Assembly: GCA_958450365.1 (NCBI GenBank)
Contig: CAUEEP010000727.1
Location: 928,501-992,500, forward strand
Reading direction: 5' to 3'
Length of the DNA: 64,000 nucleotides
Source: Mesorhabditis belari
Taxonomy: Eukaryota > Nematoda > Chromadorea > Rhabditida > Rhabditidae
In this document: piece by piece, positions 46,071-59,081 of the stretch
Numbering within the stretch: the stretch's first letter is position 1
How the letters are laid out: each line of letters starts with the position of its first letter
The notes under the pieces: model-generated
What the model was told of the DNA's origin: nothing
Database searches by the model: none
Seen by the model: the letters and a program-made list of their open reading frames with translations, nothing else
Position numbers and translations under genes: made by a program

Positions 46071-48890
46071 GATTCTAGAAATCGATTTGATGAATAAAAA
46101 AGTTTAGCAAATGAAAACAAGAGTAAATGAAAACAAGAGTAAATAAAAACAAGAGTAAATGAAAATAAAACTAAAAACTTATAGGAATAAGTAACTTATT
46201 GGTACACATCAATAAAAAAACGTGTAGGAGTAAGCTATGTAACTCTTATGGAAAACAAAGTAAAACTAATGCAAGAATGGGAACGATCGCGCACTTACAA
46301 TCGTCAAAGGTGGTATCTGAGTATCGAGAGGGGTGGAGGAGGGCTAGTTAGGCCACGCCTCCCCCACACCCCTTTGAAGATCCCATCATTGAGAGAGGGG
46401 GTCATGGGTAGAGAGGAACATCTGCCACCACCCCTTCCCTCTCCTCCACTGTTCAGCCAGCTCCCCCTTCCTTTCATACCAATGCATGTCCACCCCTTTC
46501 CCCCAACCACTCCTTTTTCTGACCTGCAAAGAACGGTGGGAAAGTCTCTTTTTCTGATATTTTTTCGGTATTTGGGAAACAACCCAAACTATGGAAAAGT
46601 CTGAGTTTAAACGATTTTCAACGATGACTATTGAATTGGGAATTGGCAAGAACTCTAGAAGATATTAGATGTACAAGATATTCTAGAAGATATTAGATGT
46701 ACAAGATATTGTCAGTCTATAAGATATTAGAGAAAAGAAGTAAAAGACAGAAGATATCTAAGATGATAGAAATATTGGAGGATAAGATATACAATGAGAA
46801 TGTTAAGAAAGAGAAGAAGAAGCGGGAAGAAAGAGCTACAGTATTTCGTCTTCTGAAAGTATTTTAGGAAAGAGAAAGGATCATTTTGAAATAAATAGAA
46901 CAAAGATGAGCCTTTTCATTCTTTCATAGGACTCAAAAATGATCTGTGACGATTGAATGACCTTTATATTCTTTTTTTTGTGGAGTGAGTGAGTGATAGT
47001 GGAGGTGAAAGGGCATGGATTGGGGTCATTTTATGTCCTAAGGAAAGGAAAATTTGAGAGAAATGTAAAGAAATGATGAGGATCAGATTGAGTGATAAGA
47101 TATCGTGGAAAGGATTTGAAAGTAAAGGCATTCAAATTTTTGTGATATGAAAAGTGTTTGTTGATGAATGGAGCTTGCTTTGGAGTACAGGAAGTCAAAA
47201 AGTAAGTATTAAAGCTATTATTAAAGCCTACTATTAAAGCCAAATCATAAATAAGTACTGAACTTACAATCCATCGAATTTCATCAAATTACAATCTCAT
47301 CAAATTTTTTCGCTACACAATGTTTCTCTTGACTGGCTGAATAGCTTTGTCTGAACTACTGTAGGCTACACTCTCATTATTCTAAATAATTTCCAATCTT
47401 TTTTCCCAATCAATTGTAGTACTAAACAAGTAAAATTCAAAGAATTCACTATGATTCTCATTTCTAAAAATGTAAATAATCTGTTAAACGAGTAAATAAG
47501 CAAACAATCGTTGAGCTCTCTTTCTCAAATAAAAGTTTTTGTGAATAATTTCTTGCGCAACTCGATCCCCCACAGATCCATCCACACTCCAACAGGTGCT
47601 TTTTCGAAAAGAGAGAAAAGTTCATCCCCATTCATTGAGTTTACTATTTATTGCCTTTTGGGATAATCTTTCAAATCAACATTTCAGCGGTCAACATTGT
47701 CAGATAGGTTGAGGAGAGTACTGTAGATGGAGGGTAGATTGAGGGTAGATTGAGGAGAGTACTGTAGGCTGAGTTAGGGAAATTGGTTCTTCTCGGAAAT
47801 TCGGCTTTTTTCATTGTGAAAAGCAATCATATGCAAAACCCCAACGCCAATTCGTTTCTCTTAGGATTTTTTTTGGACAAAGGATTGAAATAAATTCCGC
47901 CAATAGATTCTGCGACCCTGAAAACCCCGGGACACAAATTTTTAACATTAAATCTCATTTGGGAATCATTTACAGAACAAAAGAAAAATCACTATGGAAA
48001 GTGAGCGCGAGATGTTCTTTGTACGACCGGGTAATCGTTCGCCATCTGGCACACCCTCGGGCATAGGGTGCGACGTCTTGTTAAACTAAAAACTAGTCTA
48101 GATACAATGTTAAAACTTTTTTTTACTAGTAACTTGCAACTCAGAATATTTGTATCTATAGTCTGGATGGAACTCTATTACTTTATACCTGAAAATAGAA
48201 GTTAATTGGTTGAAATGGGGTATCGAGCAATTAAAGATCTATTGCTCGATACCTGATTTCAACTGTTGATTCCAATGAAAAACCGTCAGGAAAGGAGAGT
48301 TTCCCAGCCTCGTAAACGAGTCACGCACGGTTTGACTCCCCTCTCAGAACTCAAATAAGGCGATTCGATGGAACCGATTTGCATGTGAATCCAATGGGAA
48401 GAAGGGAAGAAGGGAAGAAGGGAAGAAAGCAAGAAAGCAAGAAAGCAACACAAAAGAGATATCTTTTACAAAAAGAAAAGAGAGAAAAGATTAACTATAT
48501 GCTGAGAAATTGGATTTTAAGTGTTGAGCGTATAGGTATTTGAAGAAGGGGAGGCCACAGTATAAGCCTTGATATCTATAGCTACAGTATAAGCCTTGAT
48601 ATCTACAGATAGTTACAGTACAAGCCCCAGCATGAGAGTAAAATAGTTTGTACATATTATCGTAGCTATTTAAAGGCTGGAGCTTGTTGTTTAGAATTTA
48701 GAAACTTAGAAACAAGTCATCATTTTTATATACTCTAATAACTAATAAGTACGGTCCTATTGAATATGAGAAAGAGTACGGAGAAAAGTTTGTCTTTAAA
48801 GTCATAAGGTGTTTAAGCTGAGTGACGTCACAGGATCAAAGTTAACAACTTTTATCCTTTTATACTAAACACAGAGAAATTTGGGACATA
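46071..48890. other. Non-coding, tandem repeats
   Basis: Upstream of the HLH gene are four copies of AAATGAAAACAAGAGT (46,108-46,165). A 32-bp tandem with AGAAGATATTAGATGTACA lies at 46,656-46,710 and a ~28-bp tandem with GCTACAGTATAAGCCTTGAT at 48,555-48,610. GGGAAGAA and AAGCAAGA arrays are at 48,399-48,447. No gene supported. Confidence 0.45.
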
Positions 48891-49108
48891 CCGTATTTTC
48901 TCTAATAGTAGTGCACCCCGCCGAGCCGAGTTGATGACGATTTTACGGTTTCCAAGCTTTTGCAGAAGCTCAACACTCAAATCCCCCACTAGATCTCATC
49001 GTCAGCTACATTTTCCGACCGCACATCGATAGGTTCTGATAAGCGGTTCTCGAGATTTCGAGGAATTTAGGCGACGCTCAGGGTGCACTACTATTAGAGA
49101 AAATACGG
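48891..49108. mobile_element. 218-bp MITE, CCGTATTTTC family, copy 2
   Basis: Same ends, same TA flanks and same 218-bp length as 17,809-18,026, with the interior in opposite orientation. Divergence is low by eye. Confidence 0.88.
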
Positions 49109-49480
49109 TAATAGAAGTCTAGTAGTAGGCAATTTGTGAACTGGTACATTGCATTATGTTCTAAATTCTAAATTCTAATTCTTACTCTTTTAAACCCTTT
49201 CCCATTATAACAGCAACCAATTTTCCCATGCTGTCACCTCATATTTGAGGAAATCTCAGAAAGATCTCTATTTGGAGCATCAATATCCCTTCACTTCTTT
49301 CTTTGCTCACTCACAAATCAGTCGGTTTAATAAAAGGTGTGAGTCTGAGAGAAAAGATCTACTCAATGATAAATTGTGAGTGAGATACGGTATCTTTTCC
49401 AAGATTATCCTCTCATTTCATCCCTTTGAAGTCCTTCTTTTGAAATCTGTGAAACAATATGGTTCTCATTCTTGAAAGGA

Positions 49481-49535
49481 TTCATTTTTCTTTGCTTTTC
49501 TTTGAATTGAAATCGAACGAATACAGCTGGCACCA
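49481..49535. repeat. 55-bp direct repeat, copy 2
   Basis: Identical to 43,592-43,646. The two copies lie 2.1 kb and 3.4 kb from the ends of the Id-like gene, one on each side. Confidence 0.9.
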
Positions 49536-50472
49536 CCACATGCCATTTCTTTCGATTTGAGAAGAGTTTCACCGGGAGGAAATTGAAAAATTTGGATTTT
49601 TTTAGCTGAAATGATGGGTTTTTAGGGTAATTGATAAAGAGTGGAATAGCTAATGGAATAGCTAATGGAATAGCTAACCTTTTCAGAGCTTTGAGTTCGA
49701 AAAACTATCACACTTTTCTCTATCATAAAACTTTTTACCTAAAGATTGCCAGTGGATATAGTCAATGATGAGATGATGCTATTGGCAAGTGAAATAAATA
49801 AAGAGAATGAGATTTTCTGCGCGAGTGTTTATTGTATTGTTTACGGAAAGTGAGTGACAGAAATGGGAAGAGTGGAAGAGATTGACTCTTGATTGGTGAC
49901 AATAAATCATCATTCATTTCAATAAAAATGAGCAATTGATGAGAGACTAATTGAGATGCCCGAGGCTGTTTGCGATCTTAAACCTTACATTACAAACCTT
50001 ACATTACAATATCTTGGAATAAAAAGTTTTAAATCTTTAATCCTTCCCAGTGTTCTACCGCATTCATTCCTAATTTTTTTTTTTACGGATTTTGAATTAG
50101 AGTGAATTTCGAGGTTAATGGATGAAAAGTGTTGGGTTGAATGCGGAAAAGAATGGATTGTGAATGGGGAAATCTATGGATTTCACAGTCTGTAATTGAC
50201 AGAATGAGAGAAAGAGTACCACCACAGTTGCTCTCACAATATTTCAAAGAGAGTTTTCCTTGGATATTCCTTGGATGGTTATATGTCAAAGTAAAGACAG
50301 AACAATCGTTGATCGATTACAGGGAATGAGAAGTGATTCTTTTGGTTTCTTGAATGAATACTGAAAGTTTGTAAAGCGGAAATCAATTTAGAAAAGTTTC
50401 ACCGACTTGTCTCTTGTGAGATCTTTTAACTAAAAGATGCTAAAGCTTAAATTTAATAGGGTAAGTCTTACT

Positions 50473-50531
50473 ACGTTTGTCTCGTTACCTGGCAAGTCTT
50501 GTATCTCGATACAAGGTAACGAGACAAACGT
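50473..50531. ncRNA. Candidate small hairpin
   Basis: Arms 50,473-50,488 and 50,516-50,531 pair perfectly (16 bp). Inside, 50,498-50,505 pairs with 50,508-50,515, with a 9-nt bulge on the 5' side. Size resembles a pre-miRNA, but the loop is only 2 nt and the bulge is large. No known miRNA seed recognised. Confidence 0.25.
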
Positions 50532-53244
50532 CTGCAAGTCTTGTATCGTCTTGTCTGGCATCTGGCAAGGTTGTTAAATCGATTCCAATTTCTGTCCACT
50601 TTCAACTAATGTCCCCTCTTGCGCACCTTAAGATCAAAAGCATTTTATCTGCTTTTCATTTGCTTTTCATTTGCTTTTCATCTGCCATAAAGATGCATGT
50701 ACATATGAACGAGAGCAATTAAATGGGCAATCAAGCAGAGAAATTGTGACCATTCAATCTTTTGTGTTATTAACGATTTGAGATCAAAGAGATTTCTTAA
50801 AAAGATCCCTTAAAAAGATCCTCATTTCCCCTCTTGACTGTTCCATCTTTTCATTGTGTCCCTTTCTTTTGTGATTGCGCAATTGGCCCTCCGCTGTTCG
50901 AAAACAATTGATGACCTTGGAAAAGAGAATGGTTTGTTTTTACCGACACATCAATTTGTTGCAAAAATTGGGTAATTGTTTGAAAGCTTGGTATTAGGCT
51001 TAATTGGTATAAACCAAATGAAAGGATTCAATGGAACGGTAGCTGTAGTACACGGGTTCGCAATTTCTTTCAACCGCTAATCTTCGCTTTCCAATCGCTA
51101 ACCCAAAAATGGCCTGCTCACCTTTCAACGGGTCAACACATGTGCCCTGCTTGAAATCGGCATCCTTTTAACTCATATCTAGATGTACCTGGGTAAAGAC
51201 AAGAAATATTAGCCATATTGTAGAAAGGAGAGTTATTTGATATGTAAAGATGAAGGACTGGATGAGATCGACCCCAGGTGACCCCACCTCTTCACTTCCG
51301 GCATGTCAAAGACTTCTATTGAAGGGTTTCTTCCATCGATGACATATGGCTCACAACAAATATCATTTCTTTCATTTTGGCGTACAAATAAGGGATATGT
51401 TTGGTTAGGTATTTGGTTTTGGACGTGCGGCAAATGACAATAGATGGCGAGTGATACTTGGTAAATAGAAAGAGCCATAGCTTTAAGCCTTTACCGGGCT
51501 TTCAGCTATCAAGGTGGATATCGAAAGATTGAAAGGATTGCTAGACAATTCTTTATGACACCAATTTGTTTTCAAAGCTTACCACATCAAAATGACCGCT
51601 TGGATCAAATGAAAGCGGTCGAATGTGTGACATGAATTCATTGGGGGAACACACAGTTGGAGGGCAATTGTTGCATAATTGGTGTCTCCCTTGTGGCAGT
51701 CTTGAAAGCATTTCCGCCTTTCTATGTCCTTTCTCCCTTCCCACCAGCTGTCCCTTCTCTTTTCCATTCTGTCACTTGGGGTGTCTGTGAATCCATCGTT
51801 AAACTGTTCCCTTTTCTGGCCACCCGGGGTGAATCCCTTTGCATGAACCGCTTTGCACTCACCAATGACAACAATGTCTGTCAACCGTTACGCAAGGGAT
51901 GGATACCTTCATTGAGATTCATTGACTAAGCATATTTTAGTGTAGAGTCAAGAATTTCATAGATAACCCTGTCAGTTTAACAGCTGGACTTAAAAGCGTT
52001 GATTGCATTGAAAGCTTTGTACAAATTCCGTCTGGGAATTTCCAAGTTTGGGCATTCCCACTTGTGCCTCGTTAGGGAAAGTGAATGAACAAAGAAAGGG
52101 GTAACAGCATGATGAGTGTTACGTTGGACATATGCAAATTTGGAAAATCGAAGTTGAAGTGCATAAGGGAAAAGATGGAAAGAGTGAAAAGAGAGTGAGT
52201 TTGGAGTAGAAAATGGAAAGCGGGAGTAGAAGGGAACCCCTGGGGAGTGAGTGGATGTTGCATAATAAGCATGAGTACGGGTCAACTTATTGGGGACTTT
52301 AAAGAATATGTGATTGGGTAAAATATTGGCAGTGCAAGATCCTAATCTATTTGCATGCTGTAGCGAGACTGGACGCGGAACTAAGCAGTTTCTCTAAGTC
52401 TATAATTCCAAAGCATATCCAAGATATACAATACATTAGCGTCTTGATTTATGAGATCGTGGCCGACTTCCAGCTGAGAAAGAAATGAAAATGAATTTCG
52501 ATGAATGAATCAAGAAAAGCGTGAAAATGTCGCTCATTGAGTCAATGAGGAAATGGATCAATTCACGTTGATTAGCATAACCAAATTGTCTTCGATCCCT
52601 CAATCCGAATGGAAATTGAATCGCTCAATCTATCAACAATTTCACAAATCCTCGTTTGGATGGACCTGTGCTGATTTATAATTTATTTATAAGAGAAAAA
52701 GTGTCATGGTCTTAAAAAAAGCAAAATATCGTTTTCTTGCAAGAAAATGGCACCTAAATTGTGCCATTTTTGTAACAGAACCTATTTACTATATATACTC
52801 GTTTTTGCTTCACTTGGAAAATCAAAAAAAAGTGAAAACGAATCCTAAAATTTAACGCTAGACAACCAAAAAACAATGTTCATTCTAAAAAACAATTTTT
52901 GGTTTTCTAAAATGTAACTATTAATGTACTCAGTGCAAATTAAATACTCAGCCAAGCGACCCGATGAAAGGTAAATTTTGGCGAAAAATCATTTTCTCCT
53001 TCTCCCTCGTTGGTGATGGTGGCACGTTGTCCTTTTTAAATTTTATTAAACAGTTCGAAAACTTTTTGCTTTACTTTACTAATAAATTTCGCGCGCATTT
53101 TTTAAGTGGGCGTTTAGCAAAGCTTATTAGAGTATGCAGTTACCGTGATGAATATTGGTGGACGTATCCCCCGCTTTCGTTTTACTTTTGCATTCTTTTC
53201 ATTCGTTTCAAATCTTTTAATCTACTAACATTTTCTATTTTCAG

Positions 53245-56200
53245 ATGTCTGATTTCAATTGGAAAGCCTTCGACCCCGAAACGCGCGAAGAAGAGATGGC
53301 TAGGTTGAGGGAGCAGTTCCGGGGTCATCCGTTCTTCAATGGACCGGTAACTTTGTTTGGTTAAGCTTCAACTTTCTGTGTTTAGCTTTACGAGGATACC
53401 ACTCCGACTACGTCTCCTGTGCCTACGTCTCCTGTGCCTACGCGCAGCCTTTCGGATGTTACCAGAGAAACACCAGGAAGCGGTGAGAGTTTTTATGTCA
53501 TCATGGTTTACTCAATTTGTTTTAGTTTCTACAACTTTCACAGAGACGGGATCAATTGGATCAAAGCTTTCGTACGACACCGACCCGGAGTTCTCGGATA
53601 TGAGCGAGCAAATTGAAAGAATGAATCGCGTTGAGAGTGCGCACGCCTTCGAGCCGCTTCCGCTTTACGACACACTTCACCCAAGGATTGCGCCTGCGGA
53701 TCGGACGGGAATGGAGCTGGTGAGTTTCTTCACTATGTTACCTGTAATATTCTTTGTTTTTAGGTGCGCCTACGCACAAATATGTTCCCTCTTCGCGTCG
53801 ATCCAAATCGAGTGGTCTATCGTTACGACGTCTGTGTTGATTTGGTTATTTCGTCTGAAGAACGAGGAGAGAAGATCATATCGTTGAACCGTGGACCAAA
53901 GGACGATAGTGAGATGGCTCGTCGCAATGAGGCCATTCGCACTGCCCTTCAACGAGCACTTGAAGTCTACAGAATTCTCACAGAGACCGGAGTCACAGTT
54001 TTTGACGGAACAAATATTTTGTTCTCAAACGAATCGCTTGCTGCGGCTTTGAAACCGGTATGTTTGTTAAAAGTTTAACTTGATTGTTTGTATCTTTTAG
54101 TATAGTGAAACATTGACTCTTACCATGGCTCAACTGCCACCAGGAATTCGTGAACTCATCATTTCAAACGATGCCAAAGAAATTCGTCTTTCTATCCGTC
54201 CTTGCACGTTAGTTTTTTGTAACACTAGATGTTCTCATGTTTATTTTTAGTGAGCCGGCTCATCGTTTCACAATTGGCGACGCTGAACGGAAAATTGCAT
54301 CGGGTGAAACGGATCGACCTCTTCGGCAATTCTATGAACTTCTGACAAATGAGAGCGCTTTGAGGAAGTAAGGTTCTTTATTTGGTGGCTATTTTTTGTG
54401 TGTTGAAGGGAAAACTACGTCTTCTTTGGATCCGGAAAAGGCTATTTGAAAATGAATTCGTCGGATGCTAGAATGGATATCGGACAAGGACATGAGCGTC
54501 GCCAAGGATTTACTAAAGTAAATTCAAAGTACAAACAGGGGAATTGTTGGTTTTAGGGAATTCGATTTATTGAAGGCCCAAAAAACAATGACAATCGGCT
54601 GGTGACCGCTCTCGTCTTGGATGCAAAAATCGGAACATTCTACAAAGCGAATGGACTCCTCCATACGCTTGGTGAACTCAACAAATGGAAAGGACCCGAG
54701 GATGTGGTTTGGAATGCGCAAACACTGAAACGAACTAACACGTATCTCAGAGGTAAAAACTTGCTTATGCGTTTTAACAATATTCTTTTAGGACTCCGCT
54801 TACAATTTGCTGATTCGAAAAATTCCTTTATGTGTTCGGGACTGGACTTACGGGATAGAGATGACTCGGACCAAGTTGAATATCGGACACTCAACGATTG
54901 CGAAGAGAAACTCCCCGGAAGCACCAAGCTTATGCCTGCCATTGATAAATATAAGGCCCGCAACATTGAAATCAAGTATTTTTGCGTAAAGTTTAGGAAA
55001 AAATGCTACTTTAGGTATCCCTCATGGCCGGTCGTCGTGCAAAGGAAACTGAATCGACCTGACTACTATGTTCCACTCGAAGTCCTTGAAGTTTCTCCGT
55101 ATCAACGTGTACCTTTAAACAAAGTTCGTTACACACTTCACACTTATTTTGAATAAAGTTTACTTCAGGCCTTGGTTGAGCCGGACAAAGCCAAGAGACC
55201 AGATGAACGCTGGCGCTTGATCAATAACCATTTGTCGACGCTCGATTTGGCCAGAGATACACCGATTCTTCATGGGTATTTTTATATTATCAATTGGTTT
55301 TAAAGTGAGGTTTTAGTTTTGGTGTTAGCATTGGTGCGGATGCCATTCGGACTACGGGATTCAGAAGACCTGCACCAAGCGTGATGTATGGAGGCGTTAA
55401 AGCAATGGTGGACCCTAAGAAGGTATGCATGTCTAAACTGAGTAATATATGAATGTATCAATTCAGGTGACTTGGCGATTGAACAATGCTCGTTTCAAAG
55501 ATGGTGCGAAAGTGAATCTCCTGATCATATGCTGGAACGGCGCAGAAGGAAGACCTCGACCTGGTGAAGATCTACGCTCCGTATATAATGAAGTGCGAAA
55601 TTTTGTGCCGACATTCATGAGTGCCGCAACAAAGAGAGGCATCAACATCCAGAGGGTACACTTTCTCTCTCTCTTGACATACAACTAGAATTTTTTAGCA
55701 CCATATCCAAGAGGAACCTACTGACATGAGCAGCGAGGTTAAACAGGCCAATCTCTTCAACAGAGTAAGCAATTTATGGAGGATCATTCACTTTTTTCCT
55801 TCAGATCGTTGAAGAACAAAAGCAACTTGAAAGGAGCGGCTCAAAAGGCATGGTCTTTGTGATGTATATTGATGTAAGTTTTTTTCACTTGTATGCTAAT
55901 GTTTGATATCTAGCCAGAAGAAAACAAGACGCACGGCTACTTGAAGTTCTTGGAGGCAAGGCATCAAATTGGTCAGTGCATTCTATTTTCTCCACGTCTC
56001 ATGTTTTACCTTTTAGTCACACAACATGTCAGCCTTCGCTCAATCAGAAAAGTCAATTCGCAAAAAGGTGCTGCAACCGTTGACAACGTTCTCGCCAAAT
56101 TCAATCTAAAGGCATTTGGCCTCAATTATACGGTATCTGCATATATTGTGAACTTTAATTAATTAATTAATTAGGTCGTGCCGGAGTCGTTTGCAAAGAA

Positions 56201-57399
56201 TGAATGGACTCAAGAAACTTTGTTCTTCGGATATGATGTTTGGCACCCAACAGGAACGTCAGTTGGTGAAAGAGCTTTGGGATTTGCTGCAGAAAATCCT
56301 TCCGTTGTTGGGGTTTGTTGATATTGCTTTGTCTATAATTTGAAATTTTTAGTTTTCGCACAATGCAACGTCGGACATCAACTCATTCGTTGGCGACTAC
56401 GCATTTCAAGAGCCTTTGCGAGAAAGAGTCAACGATCAAGTGCTCAACTCAAGAGTTAAATGGATCTTAAAACATTGGCAAAAGAATCGAGGCGCGACGT
56501 TGCCAAAGTCGATTATCATTTATCGTGATGGCGTTTCTGAAGGACAATATGAAATGGTTGGTTAATTTTTCACACAAAATTCATTATTGACGCTGAAAAT
56601 TATAGGTGCTAAAAGAACTAACAGCTATCTGTGAGGCATGCGACGAATTTGAGCCGGGATATTCTCCAGATTTTGTAGTCATCGTGGTTGCTAAACGTAA
56701 GCCAAGCGTTTTCTTGATACGTTTTATGAAAGTTTAGGGCACAACAAGCGCTTTTTCAAAGAAGATGGAAGTGGAAACTTGGCCGGAAATCCAGATCCGC
56801 TGACAGTGGTTGATCAAGAAGTCACTCGAACGGATATTACGGAGATGTACATACAATCTCACATTCCTCTGCAGGTAGCGTTTATAACTAAGAAATTAAC
56901 GAACTTTTTCATTTTTAGGGCACCGCCAAGCCCACGCAGTACGTTTTGATTCACAGCTCGGTTTCCACAATCACCCAGGACACTCTTCAAGCCTTAACCA
57001 TTGCATTGACTTTCCAACATCAGGTAAATATAATTGTTTTTTTTTGGTTGTGTACACCTTTATAGATTTGTACGATGCCCGTGTCTATTCCCGAACCCGT
57101 GTATCAATCGGGTAACTTATTATTTTATTTTGGTTAAATAAATTTGTTTCCTAATTGTTAATTAACTTTCTGCTTTCAGATGAATGGGCGAAGCGAGGGT
57201 CTGAAATCTTGAAGGTCTACAAGTGAGTGGACTAGATTTGGGATTGCCTTTTTTTATTGACTGGTTCAGGGAAAATTTCAAGCTGCCAAGGAAAGGGGGA
57301 AACAATGCTGATCGCAAAGCACCAATCGATTGGGAACAAATGACGAGTCGCCTTGCATATATGGGAAAATCGCTCGATGGCATTAGAACAAATGCTTGA
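53245..57399 (+). CDS. Argonaute family protein with D-E-D-D tetrad
   Basis: 25 exons from 53,245-53,346 to 57,270-57,399, all phases consistent, 1031 aa. The start follows TTTTCAG. A disordered N-terminus (TSPVPTSPVP repeat) precedes the N domain. PAZ-like sequence ends with YPSWPVVVQRKLNRPDYYVP and LEVLEVSPYQRVP. The MID region includes VTWRLNNARFKDGAKV. The PIWI domain shows FFGYDVWHPT (D755), FQEPLRERV (probable glutamate finger E804), IIIYRDGVSEGQ (D839) and VYQSDEWAKRG, with D975 where most animal Argonautes have His. Argonautes bind small RNAs and silence targets; the tetrad suggests slicing is possible. Length and divergent motifs fit worm-expanded clades, but I cannot assign RDE-1, CSR-1, ERGO-1 or WAGO type. 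AATAAA is near 57,464. Confidence 0.93.
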
Positions 57400-57784
57400 T
57401 CTGTTTGTTGGTTTCTGTTATGATTCTTTGAATTTTGTTGAGATTTTGATGCTGTTAAAGATGAATAAATGTTACAAGTTAAAGCGAAGAAACTCAAATC
57501 GGCTAGTCCAAAGTTTTTTACCTCAAAACTATTGAATTGACACTTGTCAACGACCAGAGTGGTGTTTCCTGGTATTTTGGTAGCAGGAGTGTGTAGTTTG
57601 TCCAACTAATGGCGTCTGCTGAGTGCATTCTTTGGTCGCTAACCTTTTTTCTACCTTTGGCGCCAAATTTGACAAAAAAATTCAATTTTTCAGCCATCGT
57701 TCTTTGAAAACAATGTTTTTGATTAACTCTCGATTTAATTTTTTCCTTCAAAGAACGTTTTCGAAATTCATGTTTATCCAGAGA
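57400..57784. other. Spacer between Argonaute and dUTPase
   Basis: 385 bp with an Argonaute poly(A) signal near 57,464. A local inverted pair around CGTTCTTTGAA / TTCAAAGAACG (57,690-57,756) lies before the dUTPase start. GTTTATCCAG (to 57,781) precedes the dUTPase ATG and could be an SL2-type acceptor of a two-gene operon. Confidence 0.45.
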
Positions 57785-58538
57785 ATGATGGTGAGCGGAA
57801 ACGAAAATCTCCCAGCGAACGAGGCTATAAAAAAACCGAGGCTCGATGCCGAGGAACAGGTAAAGCTGGAATTCAAAAAATATTCTGAGGCTTACTTGCT
57901 TCCCTAAATTTAGACTTTGACTGTGCGTTTCGCTAAACTCAATGAGGATGCGCACGAACCAACGTATGGCTCAATTTGTGCGGCTGGTGCCGATCTCTAC
58001 AGTGCCGAGAATTGTGTGATTCCAGCTAAAGGTACGTTTTATTTAGTTGAAAAAGGAATTTTTTAAACTTGAATAAGTTACTTAAGGGAAATATTGTGTA
58101 TCGACGGGAATCCAAGTTGAACTACCTTATGGCTACTATGGACGCGTTGCACCCCGCTCAGGACTGGCCGCGAAACATTTCATTGGTAACGATTGTCGTA
58201 ATATATTTGGCGAATATCTTAAAATTCTAGATGTGGGTGCAGGAGTAGTTGATTCGGATTATCGGGGAGAACTAAAGGTTCTGCTTTTCAACTTCGGTGA
58301 CGCTGATTTTGTGGTTAGTTTCAACTTTGATTGTGAAGAGATAAATATTGTAGCTGAGATTTCAAATGAAAACTAGTTTAAGATTTTTGCAAATTCATTT
58401 GTATGTTTTTAGGTAAAGCAAGGTGACCGTGTTGCTCAATTCATTTGTGAGCGAATCGCTCACGTGAAGTACCAAGAAGTCGGCTCTCTGACGAATACGG
58501 ATCGTGGGGATGGGGGTTTCGGATCAACCGGAAAATAA
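57785..58538 (+). CDS. dut-1: dUTP diphosphatase (dUTPase)
   Basis: Exons 57,785-57,859, 57,914-58,031, 58,087-58,185, 58,231-58,313, 58,413-58,538; 166 aa, the usual size of a trimeric dUTPase monomer. It hydrolyses dUTP to dUMP and pyrophosphate, keeping uracil out of DNA and supplying dUMP for dTMP synthesis. All five motifs are present in order: [43 protein letters not shown] and [11 protein letters not shown]. The N-terminal ~35 residues are a short extension. AATAAA is at about 58,651. The gene symbol follows the C. elegans name for the same enzyme. Confidence 0.96.
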
Positions 58539-59081
58539 GCTGTCTACTGTTGAAAATGCAATGCTCTATATTTTTAATATTTGCTCAATATCATATCATT
58601 TTTCGATTGGTGCTTTTTGTAAACAAATTTCACGTTGAGTATTTGTCAATAAAATTTATTTCTAATAACCATTTTCCTAAGCCATTAAACCTTTACAAAA
58701 AATGAATGTCACTTGATTCACCATTTAACCTTGGATTTTTTTTCACAGTGGCGTAAGCCGCCTAGAAAAGACGTTCCGCAATTAGATAATGACTTTGAGA
58801 AAAACAGGATCTACGAGCCTTTAGTGGACATCAATAATGGTTTTTAAAAGTTTGGATGGCATATGATAAAATCTGAACAACGCGTCTATTATTTTCTATG
58901 CATTTCTGTCGCTTTGCAACACCATTTGATGAGTTCGGCACTTAATTAGTAGATCTTTTTGGAAAGAGATGCACATTGAATGTATTGGTGGATGTCATGC
59001 AGAGAGGGTCATCATTTGTGAGAAAGAGAGTCATCCATTGTCTCGATTTCCTTTGATCTTTCTTCTTTTCATCCACCACAA
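58539..59081. other. Intergenic
   Basis: 3' UTR of the dUTPase gene and AT-rich spacer. No gene seen. Confidence 0.5.

Larger units (their letters stand above)
49109..53230. other. Long non-coding stretch before the Argonaute gene
   Basis: No exon chain found. Contains the second 55-bp repeat and a compact hairpin (50,473-50,531). The last ~270 bp are a promoter-like AT-rich block ending in TCTATTTTCAG directly before the Argonaute ATG. Confidence 0.4.

Noticed and set aside
46248..46604. 118-aa Pro-rich frame upstream of the Id-like gene
   Set aside because: A C-rich low-complexity block open on both strands; no acceptor-donor structure.
53357..53887. 176-aa frame in the Argonaute locus
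   Set aside because: Wrong-frame read-through of exons and introns; the spliced model in another frame is the PIWI/PAZ protein.
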